A stretch of 61,281 nt of DNA from Methylococcales bacterium (GCA_030753675.1 JASMBU010000004.1:1-61281); one strand, 5' to 3'; positions 32,059 to 41,141 are shown, counted from the first letter of the stretch. The notes: a model not told the origin generated them from the letters alone. Numbers and translations are program-made.

Positions 32059-32643
32059 ATGAATATAAATAAGAATTTTTCAGGTGTATTTTTAGTGGTT
32101 ATAGGTTTGTTATTTTCGACATCACTTTGGGCACACGGTGGTGCGGCTGGAACGGATACGGACCAATGTAAGATTGAAATTGATGGTGAGTGGGTTCATT
32201 ACACGGCTTACCAGCCTTTTATCGCACCGGGTGAAGAGTATTGTGCTTCAATTCCTGAGATTAACACCCCAACTAATTTAGTTTTTGATTATATTGGTAC
32301 CATGTTACGGGGTGTATCAATGGAATATGAAATCACTAAAGAGCCAGAAGGTAAGCGTATACTTTTCAAAGAAGCGGCTAAACATACAACGGGTACCGTG
32401 AACACAACGCATAGTTTCACTGAAGCGAGCCGTTATTTGATCCATTTGAAGTTAATTCCTGAAACCGGCGAGCCGACTGATGTGCATTTAGGTTTTACTA
32501 TTGGTGGCGGTACGAGTACCAGTTGGACTATGTTAGCCATGTATGCCTTCTTCATCTTTGCTGGGCTCTATATTCTTTATTTATCGCATGCAGGTTTTAA
32601 AGAATATGCTGATAAATTAATGGGTAAAGCAAAAGAATTATAA
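32059..32643 (+). CDS. Periplasmic, C-terminally anchored protein with predicted mature N-terminal His
   Basis: The 194-residue product has a signal peptide (hydrophobic 9-21) with the best cleavage after A25, leaving H26-G-G as the mature N-terminus. A soluble domain of about 125 residues looks like an all-beta sandwich (alternating strands such as VDFDYIGTML-like patterns and SRYLIHLKLIP), with C37 and C62 as a possible disulfide and further His residues (H47, and HTTG/THSF later). One transmembrane helix near the C-terminus (about 158-178) anchors it. An N-terminal His on a beta sandwich is the hallmark of copper histidine-brace proteins (CopC, LPMO, PmoB), so copper binding is a reasonable inference, not shown. 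GGAAGG serves as ribosome-binding site. It is monocistronic with a strong terminator. Confidence 0.7.
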   Translation: MNINKNFSGVFLVVIGLLFSTSLWAHGGAAGTDTDQCKIEIDGEWVHYTAYQPFIAPGEEYCASIPEINTPTNLVFDYIGTMLRGVSMEYEITKEPEGKRILFKEAAKHTTGTVNTTHSFTEASRYLIHLKLIPETGEPTDVHLGFTIGGGTSTSWTMLAMYAFFIFAGLYILYLSHAGFKEYADKLMGKAKEL

Positions 32644-32765
32644 GTTAATGGTTTAGAAAATAAGGGCGATAGTGATTACCGTTGTTTATCGGTAAGAAGG
32701 GTTGTGACTCTGGTTGCTGAATAAAGTAGCAATCAGCGATAAACTCAGGTACCTATTGCCAGGTG

Positions 32766-32803
32766 AAGGCGTATTCTGATGATGTTCAGAATGCGCCTTT
32801 TTT
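32766..32803. terminator. Strong bidirectional-looking intrinsic terminator
   Basis: A 14-bp stem (AAGGCGTATTCTGA pairing with TCAGAATGCGCCTT, one G-T pair) with a 6-base loop and a T-run ends the secreted-protein gene. It touches the stop codon of the convergent methyltransferase at 32802. It shares sequence with hairpins at 44034 and 45467. Confidence 0.88.
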
Positions 32804-33656
32804 AATGTTTGGGCTTTTGGTAGGCCAAGATATAGTAGTCTAGTAGATGGAGTCGGCTGAGAAGTTCTATTGTCAGTGTTTCAATGAGTGCAGTAAAGTG
32901 GAGTTGTTTTTGTTGGGCACCAATTGTTCGTAAATAACGATAAGTGGGAAGGGTGTTATCAGTAATGTTTTTTTCGGTGATTGTGGTGAACCCCGTTTGC
33001 TTGGCTAAAGCATGATACTGGTGTAAAGGCGTGTCGACACGGCATTGGCCGTAAAATCCAACATCAAAGGGTTTGGGCAGCGTTATTTTCATGAGCGGTG
33101 CAATAACTTTTTTAGGGGTAAAATCAGAAAGGGATAATATGCCACCCGGTTTTAAGACCCGAAATGCTTCTTTTAAAAACTGCGCTCTATCGGGAAAATG
33201 GAATATACACTCGACAGCTAAGACGCGATCAAAAACCTGGTCTGGGTAGGGTAAAGCACAAGCATTTCCTTGATGAAACTGGAGTGTGTTAGGTGGTTTC
33301 GGTTTAACCCGTGTTTGCGCGCGTTGTAATTGACGGTTATCAATATTTAAACCGTGTAGTGTCATGTTGGATTGTGTTTCATTTATAAGGGCTAAGGTGC
33401 CACCAAAGCCGCACCCCACATCTAAGACAACTTGTTTTCCTTCAACCTTCCCAGCAACACAAACCTGCTGACTTAGGCGGTCAGCCGCACGTGCAAAATC
33501 AGCACTAGTTAAGGTGGCTGTACTGGGCCTTGACCAATATCCCCAATGAACATGACGGCCAAAACTTTGGGTTACGTCAGGATCTTCTTGTGCTAAAGAA
33601 TGAAGCAAATAGTCAAAATACGGAAGATTAACTTTTGGTGTTTTGGGATTGTCCAT
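32802..33656 (-). CDS. Class I SAM-dependent methyltransferase
   Basis: The 284-residue protein has motif I VVLDVGCGFGG (about 73-83), an acidic residue after the second strand (GLNIDNRQLQRA), motif II-like FDRVLAVECIFHFPDRA and motif III RVLKPGGILSLSDF. The order matches the Methyltransf_11 / small-molecule and lipid C- or N-methyltransferase group (sarcosine, tocopherol and phospholipid types). The substrate is unknown. The distinctive RHVHWGYWSRP near residue 34 lies where substrate enters in relatives. SAM supply and SAH removal genes are at 16-19 kb but not linked. Confidence 0.85.
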   Translation of the reverse strand: MDNPKTPKVNLPYFDYLLHSLAQEDPDVTQSFGRHVHWGYWSRPSTATLTSADFARAADRLSQQVCVAGKVEGKQVVLDVGCGFGGTLALINETQSNMTLHGLNIDNRQLQRAQTRVKPKPPNTLQFHQGNACALPYPDQVFDRVLAVECIFHFPDRAQFLKEAFRVLKPGGILSLSDFTPKKVIAPLMKITLPKPFDVGFYGQCRVDTPLHQYHALAKQTGFTTITEKNITDNTLPTYRYLRTIGAQQKQLHFTALIETLTIELLSRLHLLDYYILAYQKPKH

Positions 33657-33871
33657 TAATGTTCCAGTCCTACCGTTGTGGTGTATTTAGAGTTTACGTT
33701 AAAGGTTAAAAAAAGAAAAATACATTATTTAGAATAAAAAGTTTAACAGGTAGGCTGTAAAATTGATTTTGATTGAAACCAACTGCAGAAGCGATTGTAA
33801 ATTGGCTTATATTATGATGCACTACTGCTCGATAGAACATTGTAGGGCAGTGTTTTTACACGCTTAGTATT

Positions 33872-34844
33872 TTATTGATCATCCGTTCTGCAGGCGTTGA
33901 GTGTGGTTGAAATATTGAGTGTCATATCCTCTCGCAAGATAATTTCAATACATTGGGTTGATGAGGCAGAACACCTTCGATAATTTAATTGTCCGTCAGA
34001 ACCGTTAACAATAAACCAGCCTTGGTTGGTGTTTAAGAGGCCTTTTATTCTTTCTGCGTTAAGTTGGCTTAATTGCGTCTGTAATTGTTCAAAATCGAAA
34101 CAGTATTGTGCTGGGAACCGTTGGCCAAAACTCTGATAATCATCAGCGTGGTTGTAGAGCGTATCGAGGTCATTTTCAGTTGGGCGTAAAGAAGCACTTT
34201 TGTTTGCGTGCGTGAATGAGGCTTGTCTCTGTGGGTTTCTGGGTAGGTTGAGCCAGGATGCATCTAGTTGTCCTTGTGGGTTTGGGCAATGAGTTCTTTG
34301 GGGGGTGAGACTTCTTTGCCCCATTGTTTAAATATCTCGATGGCATTATGATCAGCTAAATCTGTTTTATTGGCTATTAAGACATCCGGCAAGGCAATTT
34401 GGTCGCGGAAGGTTTGGTGCTGAGCGTAGCGAGGGTCTGTTAATTTTCTGGGGTCTACTAGGCAAATATTTGCTTTAAGGTCAAGTACCTCCTTAAATAA
34501 GCCGCTCGAAAGCATCTCTAAAACTGGTTTAGGATGACCCAGCCCACTGGGTTCAATTAGAAGACGGTCTGGAGTGGCTTCTTTGAGTAGGTTATTAATG
34601 TTGACTTGAAACGGTAAATTTACCGCATAGCACAAACATCCCCCCGCTATTTCTTTAACGGCGACACCGGCAGCGCTATAGAAAACGCCATCAAGGCCTA
34701 TTTTTCCAAATTCATTAACTAATACCGCCCAAGTTTTGTTAGGTGGTTTTGTCCGAGTAAATCTAAAATGGCTGTTGTTTTGCCAACGCCAAGAAAACCT
34801 GTAATTAGATTAGTGGTGGTATGTGTTAAGTATTTTGTTGTCAT
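33872..34844 (-). pseudogene. CobW/COG0523-family GTPase, broken by two frameshifts
   Basis: Read on the minus strand from ATG 34844, frame one gives MTTKYLTHTTTNLITGF then LGVGKTTAIL (Walker A) and ends at a stop soon after. A shift near 34735-34755 is needed to enter the frame carrying VLVNEFGKIGLDG, the family's metal motif region EIAGGCLCYAVN, EPSGLGHPKPVL and the NKTD guanine specificity motif. That frame ends at about 34264, and a second shift near 34265-34275 is needed to reach the CobW C-terminal domain. Intact members are metal-chaperone GTPases for zinc, cobalt or nickel. The GCxCC motif is GCLCY here. All three frames are otherwise well conserved, so decay is recent or the shifts are sequence errors. 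Confidence 0.85.
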
Positions 34845-35291
34845 TGATATTAAAAGGGCTATAAGGTGACATTGTGGTCATCGCGTAGTTATTAGATTTA
34901 TACCACTTACGGGGAGTAGGGGATAAGGTGTTTTTAAAACTTAATCATTTTTACGTGCAAAGAAAATAGGGTTGGATATTAGAAAAATATCGGTCTTATT
35001 GTCTTAATCGTTATAGTTCAAGGTTTCTGGTGGTAGCCTTTTTAAAGTTGAAAAGGCGATGTAGGATGAATCTAAGTTTTGTGACGACGTTGTCAAGTAT
35101 TTTTAGGTATTTAAACACAATAGGTGTAACACATAGATGCAATGTATCAGCAAAGCACTATAAGTTATTGTTTTTAAATGTGTATACGGTAAGCTATTGA
35201 CTTTAAAGGGTTTTATTTTGTGTCTGAAAATTGGTCAGAGGTGCAATAGTGCTGTAAATATAATGCCCTTAGTGGGTGACAAACAATTAGC
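34845..35291. other. Long intergenic region upstream of fba
   Basis: About 450 bases of AT-rich DNA hold no convincing ORF or known RNA. No Zur-like palindrome is evident near the start of the CobW pseudogene. The only clear elements are the TATAAT at 35259-35264 and the DnaA-box dyad just after this stretch. Confidence 0.5.
35259..35264 (+). promoter_or_regulatory. Candidate -10 upstream of fba
   Basis: A perfect TATAAT with a poor -35 region. If used, transcription would begin near 35271 and the DnaA-box hairpin would lie in the first 60 bases of a roughly 145-base fba leader. Confidence 0.35.
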
Positions 35292-35330
35292 CCACAAAGT
35301 TATCCACATTTTTTGTGTATAACTTTGTGG
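35292..35330. repeat. 17-bp inverted repeat made of two facing DnaA boxes
   Basis: The arms CCACAAAGTTATCCACA (35292-35308) and TGTGTATAACTTTGTGG (35314-35330) pair at 16 of 17 positions around a TTTTT loop. The left arm contains TTATCCACA, the strongest E. coli-type DnaA box, at 35300-35308. The right arm contains TTATACACA in reverse at 35314-35322, also matching the TTWTNCACA consensus. A GATC follows at 35341. It lies 84 bases upstream of fba. As RNA it would fold into a stable hairpin but lacks a downstream T-run, so it is not a simple terminator. Confidence 0.75.
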
Positions 35331-35414
35331 TGATAAAATAGATCATTATCGACAAATAAATTGCTTGGAGTGCTATGGTAGGGCCTGAAAAATAACCTCA
35401 AAGGAGCGTGCTGT

Positions 35415-36440
35415 ATGGCCTTAGTTTCATTACGACAACTTTTAGATTATGCTGCTGAACACAATTTTGCTGTTCCGGCGTTTAATGTTAGTAATATGGA
35501 ACAAGTTCAAGCCATTATGCAGGCGGCGGATAATTGTGATAGTCCAGTGATTATGCAAGGTTCAGCAGGGGCAAATAGGTATGCAGGGGAAGTCTTTTTA
35601 CGGCATCTGATTTGTGCAGTTGTGGAACAGTACCCGCATATTCCTATGGTTATGCACCGGGATCATGGGCCTTCGCCAACAATTTGTGCGCAGGCGATTC
35701 AGTCTGGATTTAGTTCAGTCATGATGGACGGATCTTTGTTGGAGGATATGGTGACGCCGGCATCATTTGAATATAACGTAAAAGTGACGCAAACAGTTGC
35801 AAATATGGCCCATGCCTGTGGCGTATCAATTGAAGGTGAGATTGGTTGTTTAGGGTCGCTAGAAAACAAGGTGGAAGAGGGTAATAAGACTGTTGATCAT
35901 AGTCAGCTGTTAACTGATCCGGATGAGGCAATTGAATTTGTTAAACAAACGCAGGTTGATGCTTTGGCCGTCGCGATTGGTACCAGTCATGGTGCTTATA
36001 AATTTAGTAAACCCCCTGCCGGGGATGTGTTGGTGATAAGTCATCTAAAGCGCTTACAACAATGCTTGCCGAATACACATTTTGTGATGCATGGATCGAG
36101 TTCTATTCCTCAAGAGTGGTTGAAAATTATTAATAGCCATGGCGGTAATATTCCTCAAACCTATGGTGTGCCGGTAGCAGAAATTGTTGTAGGGATCAAC
36201 TATGGGGTTCGTAAGGTTAATATTGATACCGATTTACGGATGGCTTCAACGGGGGCTATTCGACACTATATCGCACAATCTGATAATGCCGCTGAATTAG
36301 ATCCTCGAAAGATTTATCAAGCTGCACGTGATGCTATGCAGGAACTTTGTCAGATGCGCTATGAGGCATTTGGTAGCGCCGGGCATGCGCATCTGATTAA
36401 AGCCGTTCCATTGGCGGAGATGGCTAGGAAATATCTCTAG
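35415..36440 (+). CDS. fba: Class II fructose-1,6-bisphosphate aldolase
   Basis: The 341-residue zinc aldolase has the zinc/catalytic motif MHRDHGPSP, the VSIEGEIGCLG segment with a second ligand region, AIGTSHGAYKF and VMHGSSSIP with zinc His residues, and GVRKVNIDTDLRMA. The length and sequence match the class IIA form typical of proteobacteria with Calvin-cycle or gluconeogenic use (CbbA-like). It splits FBP to triose phosphates. AAGGAG precedes the ATG. Regulation may involve the DnaA-box dyad in the leader. Confidence 0.95.
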   Translation: MALVSLRQLLDYAAEHNFAVPAFNVSNMEQVQAIMQAADNCDSPVIMQGSAGANRYAGEVFLRHLICAVVEQYPHIPMVMHRDHGPSPTICAQAIQSGFSSVMMDGSLLEDMVTPASFEYNVKVTQTVANMAHACGVSIEGEIGCLGSLENKVEEGNKTVDHSQLLTDPDEAIEFVKQTQVDALAVAIGTSHGAYKFSKPPAGDVLVISHLKRLQQCLPNTHFVMHGSSSIPQEWLKIINSHGGNIPQTYGVPVAEIVVGINYGVRKVNIDTDLRMASTGAIRHYIAQSDNAAELDPRKIYQAARDAMQELCQMRYEAFGSAGHAHLIKAVPLAEMARKYL

Positions 36441-36490
36441 TACTCACTGAGATTGATTTGACAGATACCGTATTGTGAGTATGTTTTTTA
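36441..36490 (+). terminator. Weak terminator or attenuator between fba and proA
   Basis: TACTCAC and GTGAGTA form a 7-bp stem around a long loop, followed by a T6 run, 19 bases before proA. The long loop makes it weak, so partial read-through is likely. Confidence 0.4.
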
Positions 36491-36508
36491 ATAATAAGAT
36501 GTGTAGAT

Positions 36509-37762
36509 ATGAATACTGATACTGTTTTAGCCAGTGCTAAGAAAAGTCGTGTTGCATCACGGCTATTATCGTCAACATCTGAATCTTTACGTAATAATGC
36601 GCTGGTTCAAATGGCTGAGGCGCTTGAGGGGATTCAATCTCAAGTATTACGGGTTAATGCACAAGAGGTTGAAAAAGCGAAAGAATCAGGCCAGTCGGCG
36701 GCGATACTTAAACGCCTAACGCTTAACGAGGACGTATTTAACTATATGTTGTCTAGGCTAAGGAAGGTCGCTCAGACACCGGATCCATTAAATCGAATTT
36801 TGGCAGGGCATACCAACCCTAAAGGGCTTCAGGTTTATAAAAAATCGGTTCCGATAGGCGTGGTTGGGATGATTTATGAGTCAAGACCCAATGTCACTAT
36901 TGATGCGGCAGGTGTTTGTATTAAAAGTGGTAATGCGATTATCCTACGCGGAGGATCAGAGGCATTGCAAACTAATGTGTTATTGGCCGATGCCATGATT
37001 GCTGGAGCGGTCGCTGGAGGGTTGTCGGAACATGCCATACAAATTATTCGTACACCGGGGCATGCTGCGGTGAGTGAATTACTGGCTCTGGATGGCTATG
37101 TGGATGTTTTAATTCCACGCGGCGGGAAGGGACTCATAAAGCGTATTGCTGAAGGAACTCGAATTCCTGTAATTAAACATTACGATGGTATTTGTCATCT
37201 TTATATTGCGGATGATGCAGATTTAAAGCAAGCCGTTGCGTTAGCTGTGAACTCAAAATGCCAAAGTATTCAAGTCTGTAATGCGCTCGAAACGTTATTG
37301 GTTGACCAGAATGGGGCAAATAAAGTCTTGCCCTTGTTGGCAGCGGCTTTTGCGGAAAAAGGTATTACGCTACGAGGGTGTGAAAACACACGGAAAATTT
37401 TATCCAACGTTGAGTTGGCGACAGAAGAAGACTGGCACAGTGAGTATTTAGCGCCGCTGTTGTCAATAAAAATGGTGAGTGGTTTAGAGGCGGCCATTGC
37501 GCATATTAATCATTATGGCTCGGGACATACCGATGGCATAGTTACGCAAAGTTTGGCTCAAGCACAATGCTTTGAGCAGCAAATTGATTCAGCATCGGTA
37601 TTAATTAATGCTTCAACAAGATTGTCAGGAGGCGGTGATTATGGATTAGGGGCGGTCGTTGGAATTAGTACTGATAAACTACATGCCCGGGGACCGGTGG
37701 GCCCTGACCAATTGACAACTTACAAATGGGTGGTTTATGGCGAAGGTCATTTGCGAGAGTAG
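36509..37762 (+). CDS. proA: Gamma-glutamyl phosphate reductase
   Basis: The 417-residue aldehyde-dehydrogenase-fold protein has the VPIGVVGMIYESRPNVT cofactor segment, ILRGGSEA, LIPRGGKGLI, and QVCNALETLLV with the catalytic Cys. It reduces glutamyl phosphate to glutamate semialdehyde in proline synthesis. proB is not adjacent, so ProA is separated from its channeling partner. No strong Shine-Dalgarno is visible (AAGATG). Confidence 0.95.
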   Translation: MNTDTVLASAKKSRVASRLLSSTSESLRNNALVQMAEALEGIQSQVLRVNAQEVEKAKESGQSAAILKRLTLNEDVFNYMLSRLRKVAQTPDPLNRILAGHTNPKGLQVYKKSVPIGVVGMIYESRPNVTIDAAGVCIKSGNAIILRGGSEALQTNVLLADAMIAGAVAGGLSEHAIQIIRTPGHAAVSELLALDGYVDVLIPRGGKGLIKRIAEGTRIPVIKHYDGICHLYIADDADLKQAVALAVNSKCQSIQVCNALETLLVDQNGANKVLPLLAAAFAEKGITLRGCENTRKILSNVELATEEDWHSEYLAPLLSIKMVSGLEAAIAHINHYGSGHTDGIVTQSLAQAQCFEQQIDSASVLINASTRLSGGGDYGLGAVVGISTDKLHARGPVGPDQLTTYKWVVYGEGHLRE

Positions 37763-37866
37763 TTGAAGATGACAGTACAATAAGCGATCTATTGAGATGG
37801 GCGTTGTGCGACGTAGTGTTGATGGTTTTTAAAAAATAAATAGGTTAATTGTTTTAAGGAATTATT

Positions 37867-38217
37867 ATGGGATTGTTAGATAAATTTTTTGGTGTGAGAG
37901 AAGGGTTTGTAAAAAAGCTTTATAAGAGTGGCGAGAAAGAATATGAAGGTCATATTAAAAATGGAAAACAATATGGGTTATGGATTGGATATTACGAAAA
38001 TGGACAAAAACGGAACGAAGTCAACTTTGAAAATGGCAAGAAGATAGGATTAAATACGATCTGGTTTGAGAGCGGGAATAAGAAAGGGGAAGAAAACTAT
38101 AAAGATGATGACTTAGACGGCTCTTTTATTGAATGGAATGAAGATGGGAGTATTAAGTATAAAGCCATTTTCAAAGATGGTGTATTAGTTGAGAAAGATG
38201 GAGAAGGTGTTGGGTAA
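37867..38217 (+). CDS. Small MORN-variant repeat protein
   Basis: The 116-residue protein contains about four MORN_2-type repeats with the pattern xxxNGxKxGxW (HIKNGKQYGLW, YYENGQKRNE, WFESGNKKGE, WNEDGSIK). There is no signal peptide. In databases such repeats are labelled toxin-antitoxin-linked, but no toxin partner is next to it here. AAGGAATTATT precedes the ATG. A larger relative is encoded at 52.3 kb. Function unknown. Confidence 0.8.
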   Translation: MGLLDKFFGVREGFVKKLYKSGEKEYEGHIKNGKQYGLWIGYYENGQKRNEVNFENGKKIGLNTIWFESGNKKGEENYKDDDLDGSFIEWNEDGSIKYKAIFKDGVLVEKDGEGVG

Positions 38218-38381
38218 ATAATAAGATATGGTGGATTCATTCTGAAAGAAGTAAAGGTGTCAGGCGTTTTTTATTTCTGATCAGTTAGAGAGGCTAAGGG
38301 TTAGTTAGAGTGTCTATCAGTACTCATTAAATCCTAAATTTAGGTTAAAATAAGGACTACTTAATTTTTAAATTATTGGCT

Positions 38382-39779
38382 ATGAAAATAGATATTCTCG
38401 GTACTGATTTTGAATCATTCTCTTTTTCTGATGAAATTCTATCTGCGATTAAAGCGATGGGGTTCGAAAACCCAACTGAGATTCAAGATAAAACGATACC
38501 TGCAATTTTAGAAGGTAAAGATGTTCTTGCGCGTGCGGATACAGGGTCTGGGAAAACGGCTGCTTTTGTCTTGCCGTTATTAGATAATTTGAGCAATCAA
38601 AATGTTTATTCTAAAATTGGGCGCACTCAGCGCTTTAATGCAACGGAAAGAGTGGCAAGCAATTGTGTACAAATTATTGTGTTGGTTCCTACGCGTGAAT
38701 TAGCGATTCAAGTGGCCGATGTTTTTTCTGAATTAGCTAAAAATATCCAGCCTACGCTTAAGTGTTTGAGTGTATACGGTGGTGTAAAAATTAATCCTCA
38801 AATGCAAGCCTTGCGAGGTGGTGTGGATGTATTGGTATCAACGCCAGGACGGTTGCTAAACTTGGCAGATCAAAATGCGATTAAGTTTAATCAAGTGAAA
38901 GCTTTGGTTATTGACGAAGTCGATCGCTTGATGAAAGGTGATTTTCAAGAAGAGATTGAACGCATTGGTAAGCTATTACCCAATAAACGTCAGAATTTGA
39001 TGTTTACGGCGACTTTTCCAGAAAGTATTACGGCATTAGTACGCAATGTGATGACAGCACCTGAAATTATTAATATAGATGAGTTTGAAGATGAGTTGGA
39101 AATAGAGCAGCGAGCGATTACCGTAAATCATCATCAAAAGAATGATCTCTTGGCGTATTTGATCCGTGAGAATGATTGGCGACAGGTTTTGATTTTCTGT
39201 AGTGCTAAACGAACGTGTGATAATTTGGTAAAAAAGCTTGAGAAAAGAGAGATTGAAGCTGTTGCTATGCATTCGAATAAAGAGCAATCGGTGCGTATAG
39301 CGGCACTCAAGAATTTTAAGGCCGGTAAAACACATATTTTAGTGGCCACCGATGTGGCATCACGGGGAATTGATATTGACCAGTTACCGTGTGTTATTAA
39401 TTATGATTTACCGCGATCACCCAATGACTATGTGCATAGAGTAGGACGAACAGGGCGAGCGGGAGAAAAAGGGTTGGTTATTTCTCTAATTTCACACCAT
39501 GAATACCAGCATTTTTCGGTTATAGAGAAACGTAATTCAATCCAGTTAGAACGAGAAGAAATTGTGGGTTTTGAGGTCGATGCAGTGGCGCCGCCAATGC
39601 CAAAGAAAAGTCCTAAAGTAAAAAAAGTAAAGCGAACTAAAAAACAAAAAGGATCGCTTAAAAGAGAGCAAGAAACAACGCGCAAAACAATAGACCACTA
39701 TGATCAGAAGTCGAATGACGTAGAGTCGTTAGAATCTACTGCAAATGCTCATATTTGGGGGAATCTAAAAAAGAAATAA
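38382..39779 (+). CDS. DEAD-box family RNA helicase with DEVD motif (RhlE-like)
   Basis: Started at ATG 38382 (TTG 38376 is possible) the helicase is 465 residues. It has TGSGKT at 54-59, motif Ib STPGR, motif II D178-E-V-D181 instead of DEAD, motif III TAT instead of SAT, and HRVGRTGRAGEKG. A 25-residue insert with no counterpart in the DeaD protein sits at about 73-97, before motif Ia PTRELA. The C-terminal tail is very Lys-rich (about 405-440), suited to RNA binding. It probably remodels ribosomal or messenger RNA. The exact subfamily (RhlE, DbpA or SrmB) is not sure. Confidence 0.88.
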   Translation: MKIDILGTDFESFSFSDEILSAIKAMGFENPTEIQDKTIPAILEGKDVLARADTGSGKTAAFVLPLLDNLSNQNVYSKIGRTQRFNATERVASNCVQIIVLVPTRELAIQVADVFSELAKNIQPTLKCLSVYGGVKINPQMQALRGGVDVLVSTPGRLLNLADQNAIKFNQVKALVIDEVDRLMKGDFQEEIERIGKLLPNKRQNLMFTATFPESITALVRNVMTAPEIINIDEFEDELEIEQRAITVNHHQKNDLLAYLIRENDWRQVLIFCSAKRTCDNLVKKLEKREIEAVAMHSNKEQSVRIAALKNFKAGKTHILVATDVASRGIDIDQLPCVINYDLPRSPNDYVHRVGRTGRAGEKGLVISLISHHEYQHFSVIEKRNSIQLEREEIVGFEVDAVAPPMPKKSPKVKKVKRTKKQKGSLKREQETTRKTIDHYDQKSNDVESLESTANAHIWGNLKKK

Positions 39780-39953
39780 ATTTATCGACGTATCGGTTAG
39801 TTTTTAAAATAGATTTTTATTTGTCTGAAGGCGTTTAAGCGTTTTGACGCAGAGATTGTCACAAGAGTACAAATTAAGTGTATTGTTAACTTATAGGCGT
39901 AAAAAAGATCAAGTGAGTTATAGTTTAAATTGAAGCTAGAGGGGTACCGTGCC

Positions 39954-40286
39954 ATGATTCAAGATACTATAGTTAAAATAAACGCTCTGATTGAACAAGC
40001 CGATCAACTAACGCGTGAGCAGCGTAGCCAACTTTTAAGTTTAACCGAACAGTTACAACGTGATATTCAATTAATTGAAACTATTGACCAAGAACAAGCA
40101 CAAAGTGTTGCTGTTTTAGCCAAGCTGACCAGTCATGAGTATCTACGGTCGGAGCAAAACCCTGAACTTATTGCGATGGCTGAAGAAGGATTGGCACTTG
40201 CCATTGCGGATTATGAAAAGTCACATCCTAAGTTATATCAAACTCTACAGTCGTTGTGTATTGCGCTGCGGGGGCTGGGGGTTTAG
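39954..40286 (+). CDS. DUF4404 family protein
   Basis: Started at ATG 39954, which has AGGGG 8 bases upstream, the protein is 110 residues; a TTG at 39930 would add eight. It is almost fully helical, with a coiled-coil-like N-terminal half (heptads in QLTREQRSQLLSLTEQL). It ends with YEKSHPKLYQTLQSL then a short hydrophobic tail ending GLGV, the typical C-terminus of DUF4404. The function is unknown. Confidence 0.75.
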   Translation: MIQDTIVKINALIEQADQLTREQRSQLLSLTEQLQRDIQLIETIDQEQAQSVAVLAKLTSHEYLRSEQNPELIAMAEEGLALAIADYEKSHPKLYQTLQSLCIALRGLGV

Positions 40287-40385
40287 TTTTTAAAAGGTGC
40301 GGCTTGTTTAAAAAGGTCGTTTGTTAGTCATTATTTAATCGGTAATGAGCCCTAGGGCAACAACAGAAAAAAAAGTATTTAATGA

Positions 40386-40736
<351 letters not shown>

Positions 40737-40773
40737 GGATGATTGAAGTTCTATTTCTTAATTGTTTTACTCT

Positions 40774-40799
40774 AAACCGTCTGTTGACGGTTTTTTTTT
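40774..40799 (+). terminator. Intrinsic terminator after PII gene
   Basis: AAACCGTC and GACGGTTT form an 8-bp stem with a TGTT loop followed by a run of T. It lies 38 bases after the PII stop. Confidence 0.88.
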
Positions 40800-40861
40800 G
40801 ATCACTCATTGGCTTTTGTCTTTATGCTTTCAGGCAGAGACCTAATGGCAATGGTTTTTCT

Positions 40862-40889
40862 TTGAGTATGATTGTCATTTTCTTATGAT
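40862..40889 (+). promoter_or_regulatory. bfd promoter overlapped by a Fur box
   Basis: TTGAGT (40862-40867) and TATGAT (40884-40889) form a promoter with a 16-base spacer. The 19-mer at 40864-40882 matches the Fur consensus GATAATGATAATCATTATC at 14 of 19 positions, including both ATGAT/TCATT half-sites. Fur-iron would block this promoter. bfd begins 55 bases downstream, and bfd genes are known Fur targets. Confidence 0.7.
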
Positions 40890-40943
40890 AAAATCAACGT
40901 TACTATTTTATCCACGAGTCAATAGCAAATAGTCCTATTCTTT

Positions 40944-41141
40944 ATGAGCGTTTACGATCAAGATAATCAAAGTCAAATCATTTGTGATTGTACGGGGACC
41001 ACTCATGGGAAGGTTTTATCGTTAATTGCACAAGGTTTTGATCTGGATAAAATTTCGAGTGCAACCGGCGCAACCACTGGATGTGGAGCTTGTGATGCTG
41101 AGATTATGACTTTGATTGTTGAAAATACCAAAATGATTTAA
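40944..41141 (+). CDS. bfd: Bacterioferritin-associated ferredoxin-like [2Fe-2S] protein
   Basis: The 65-residue protein has the BFD-like four-cysteine pattern C-x-C (ICDCTG) and C-x2-C (GCGACDAEI) that binds one 2Fe-2S cluster. In E. coli and Pseudomonas, Bfd reduces the core of bacterioferritin to release iron under starvation. The Fur box upstream supports this role. No bfr gene is in the window. The monocistronic gene has no good Shine-Dalgarno. Confidence 0.85.
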   Translation: MSVYDQDNQSQIICDCTGTTHGKVLSLIAQGFDLDKISSATGATTGCGACDAEIMTLIVENTKMI

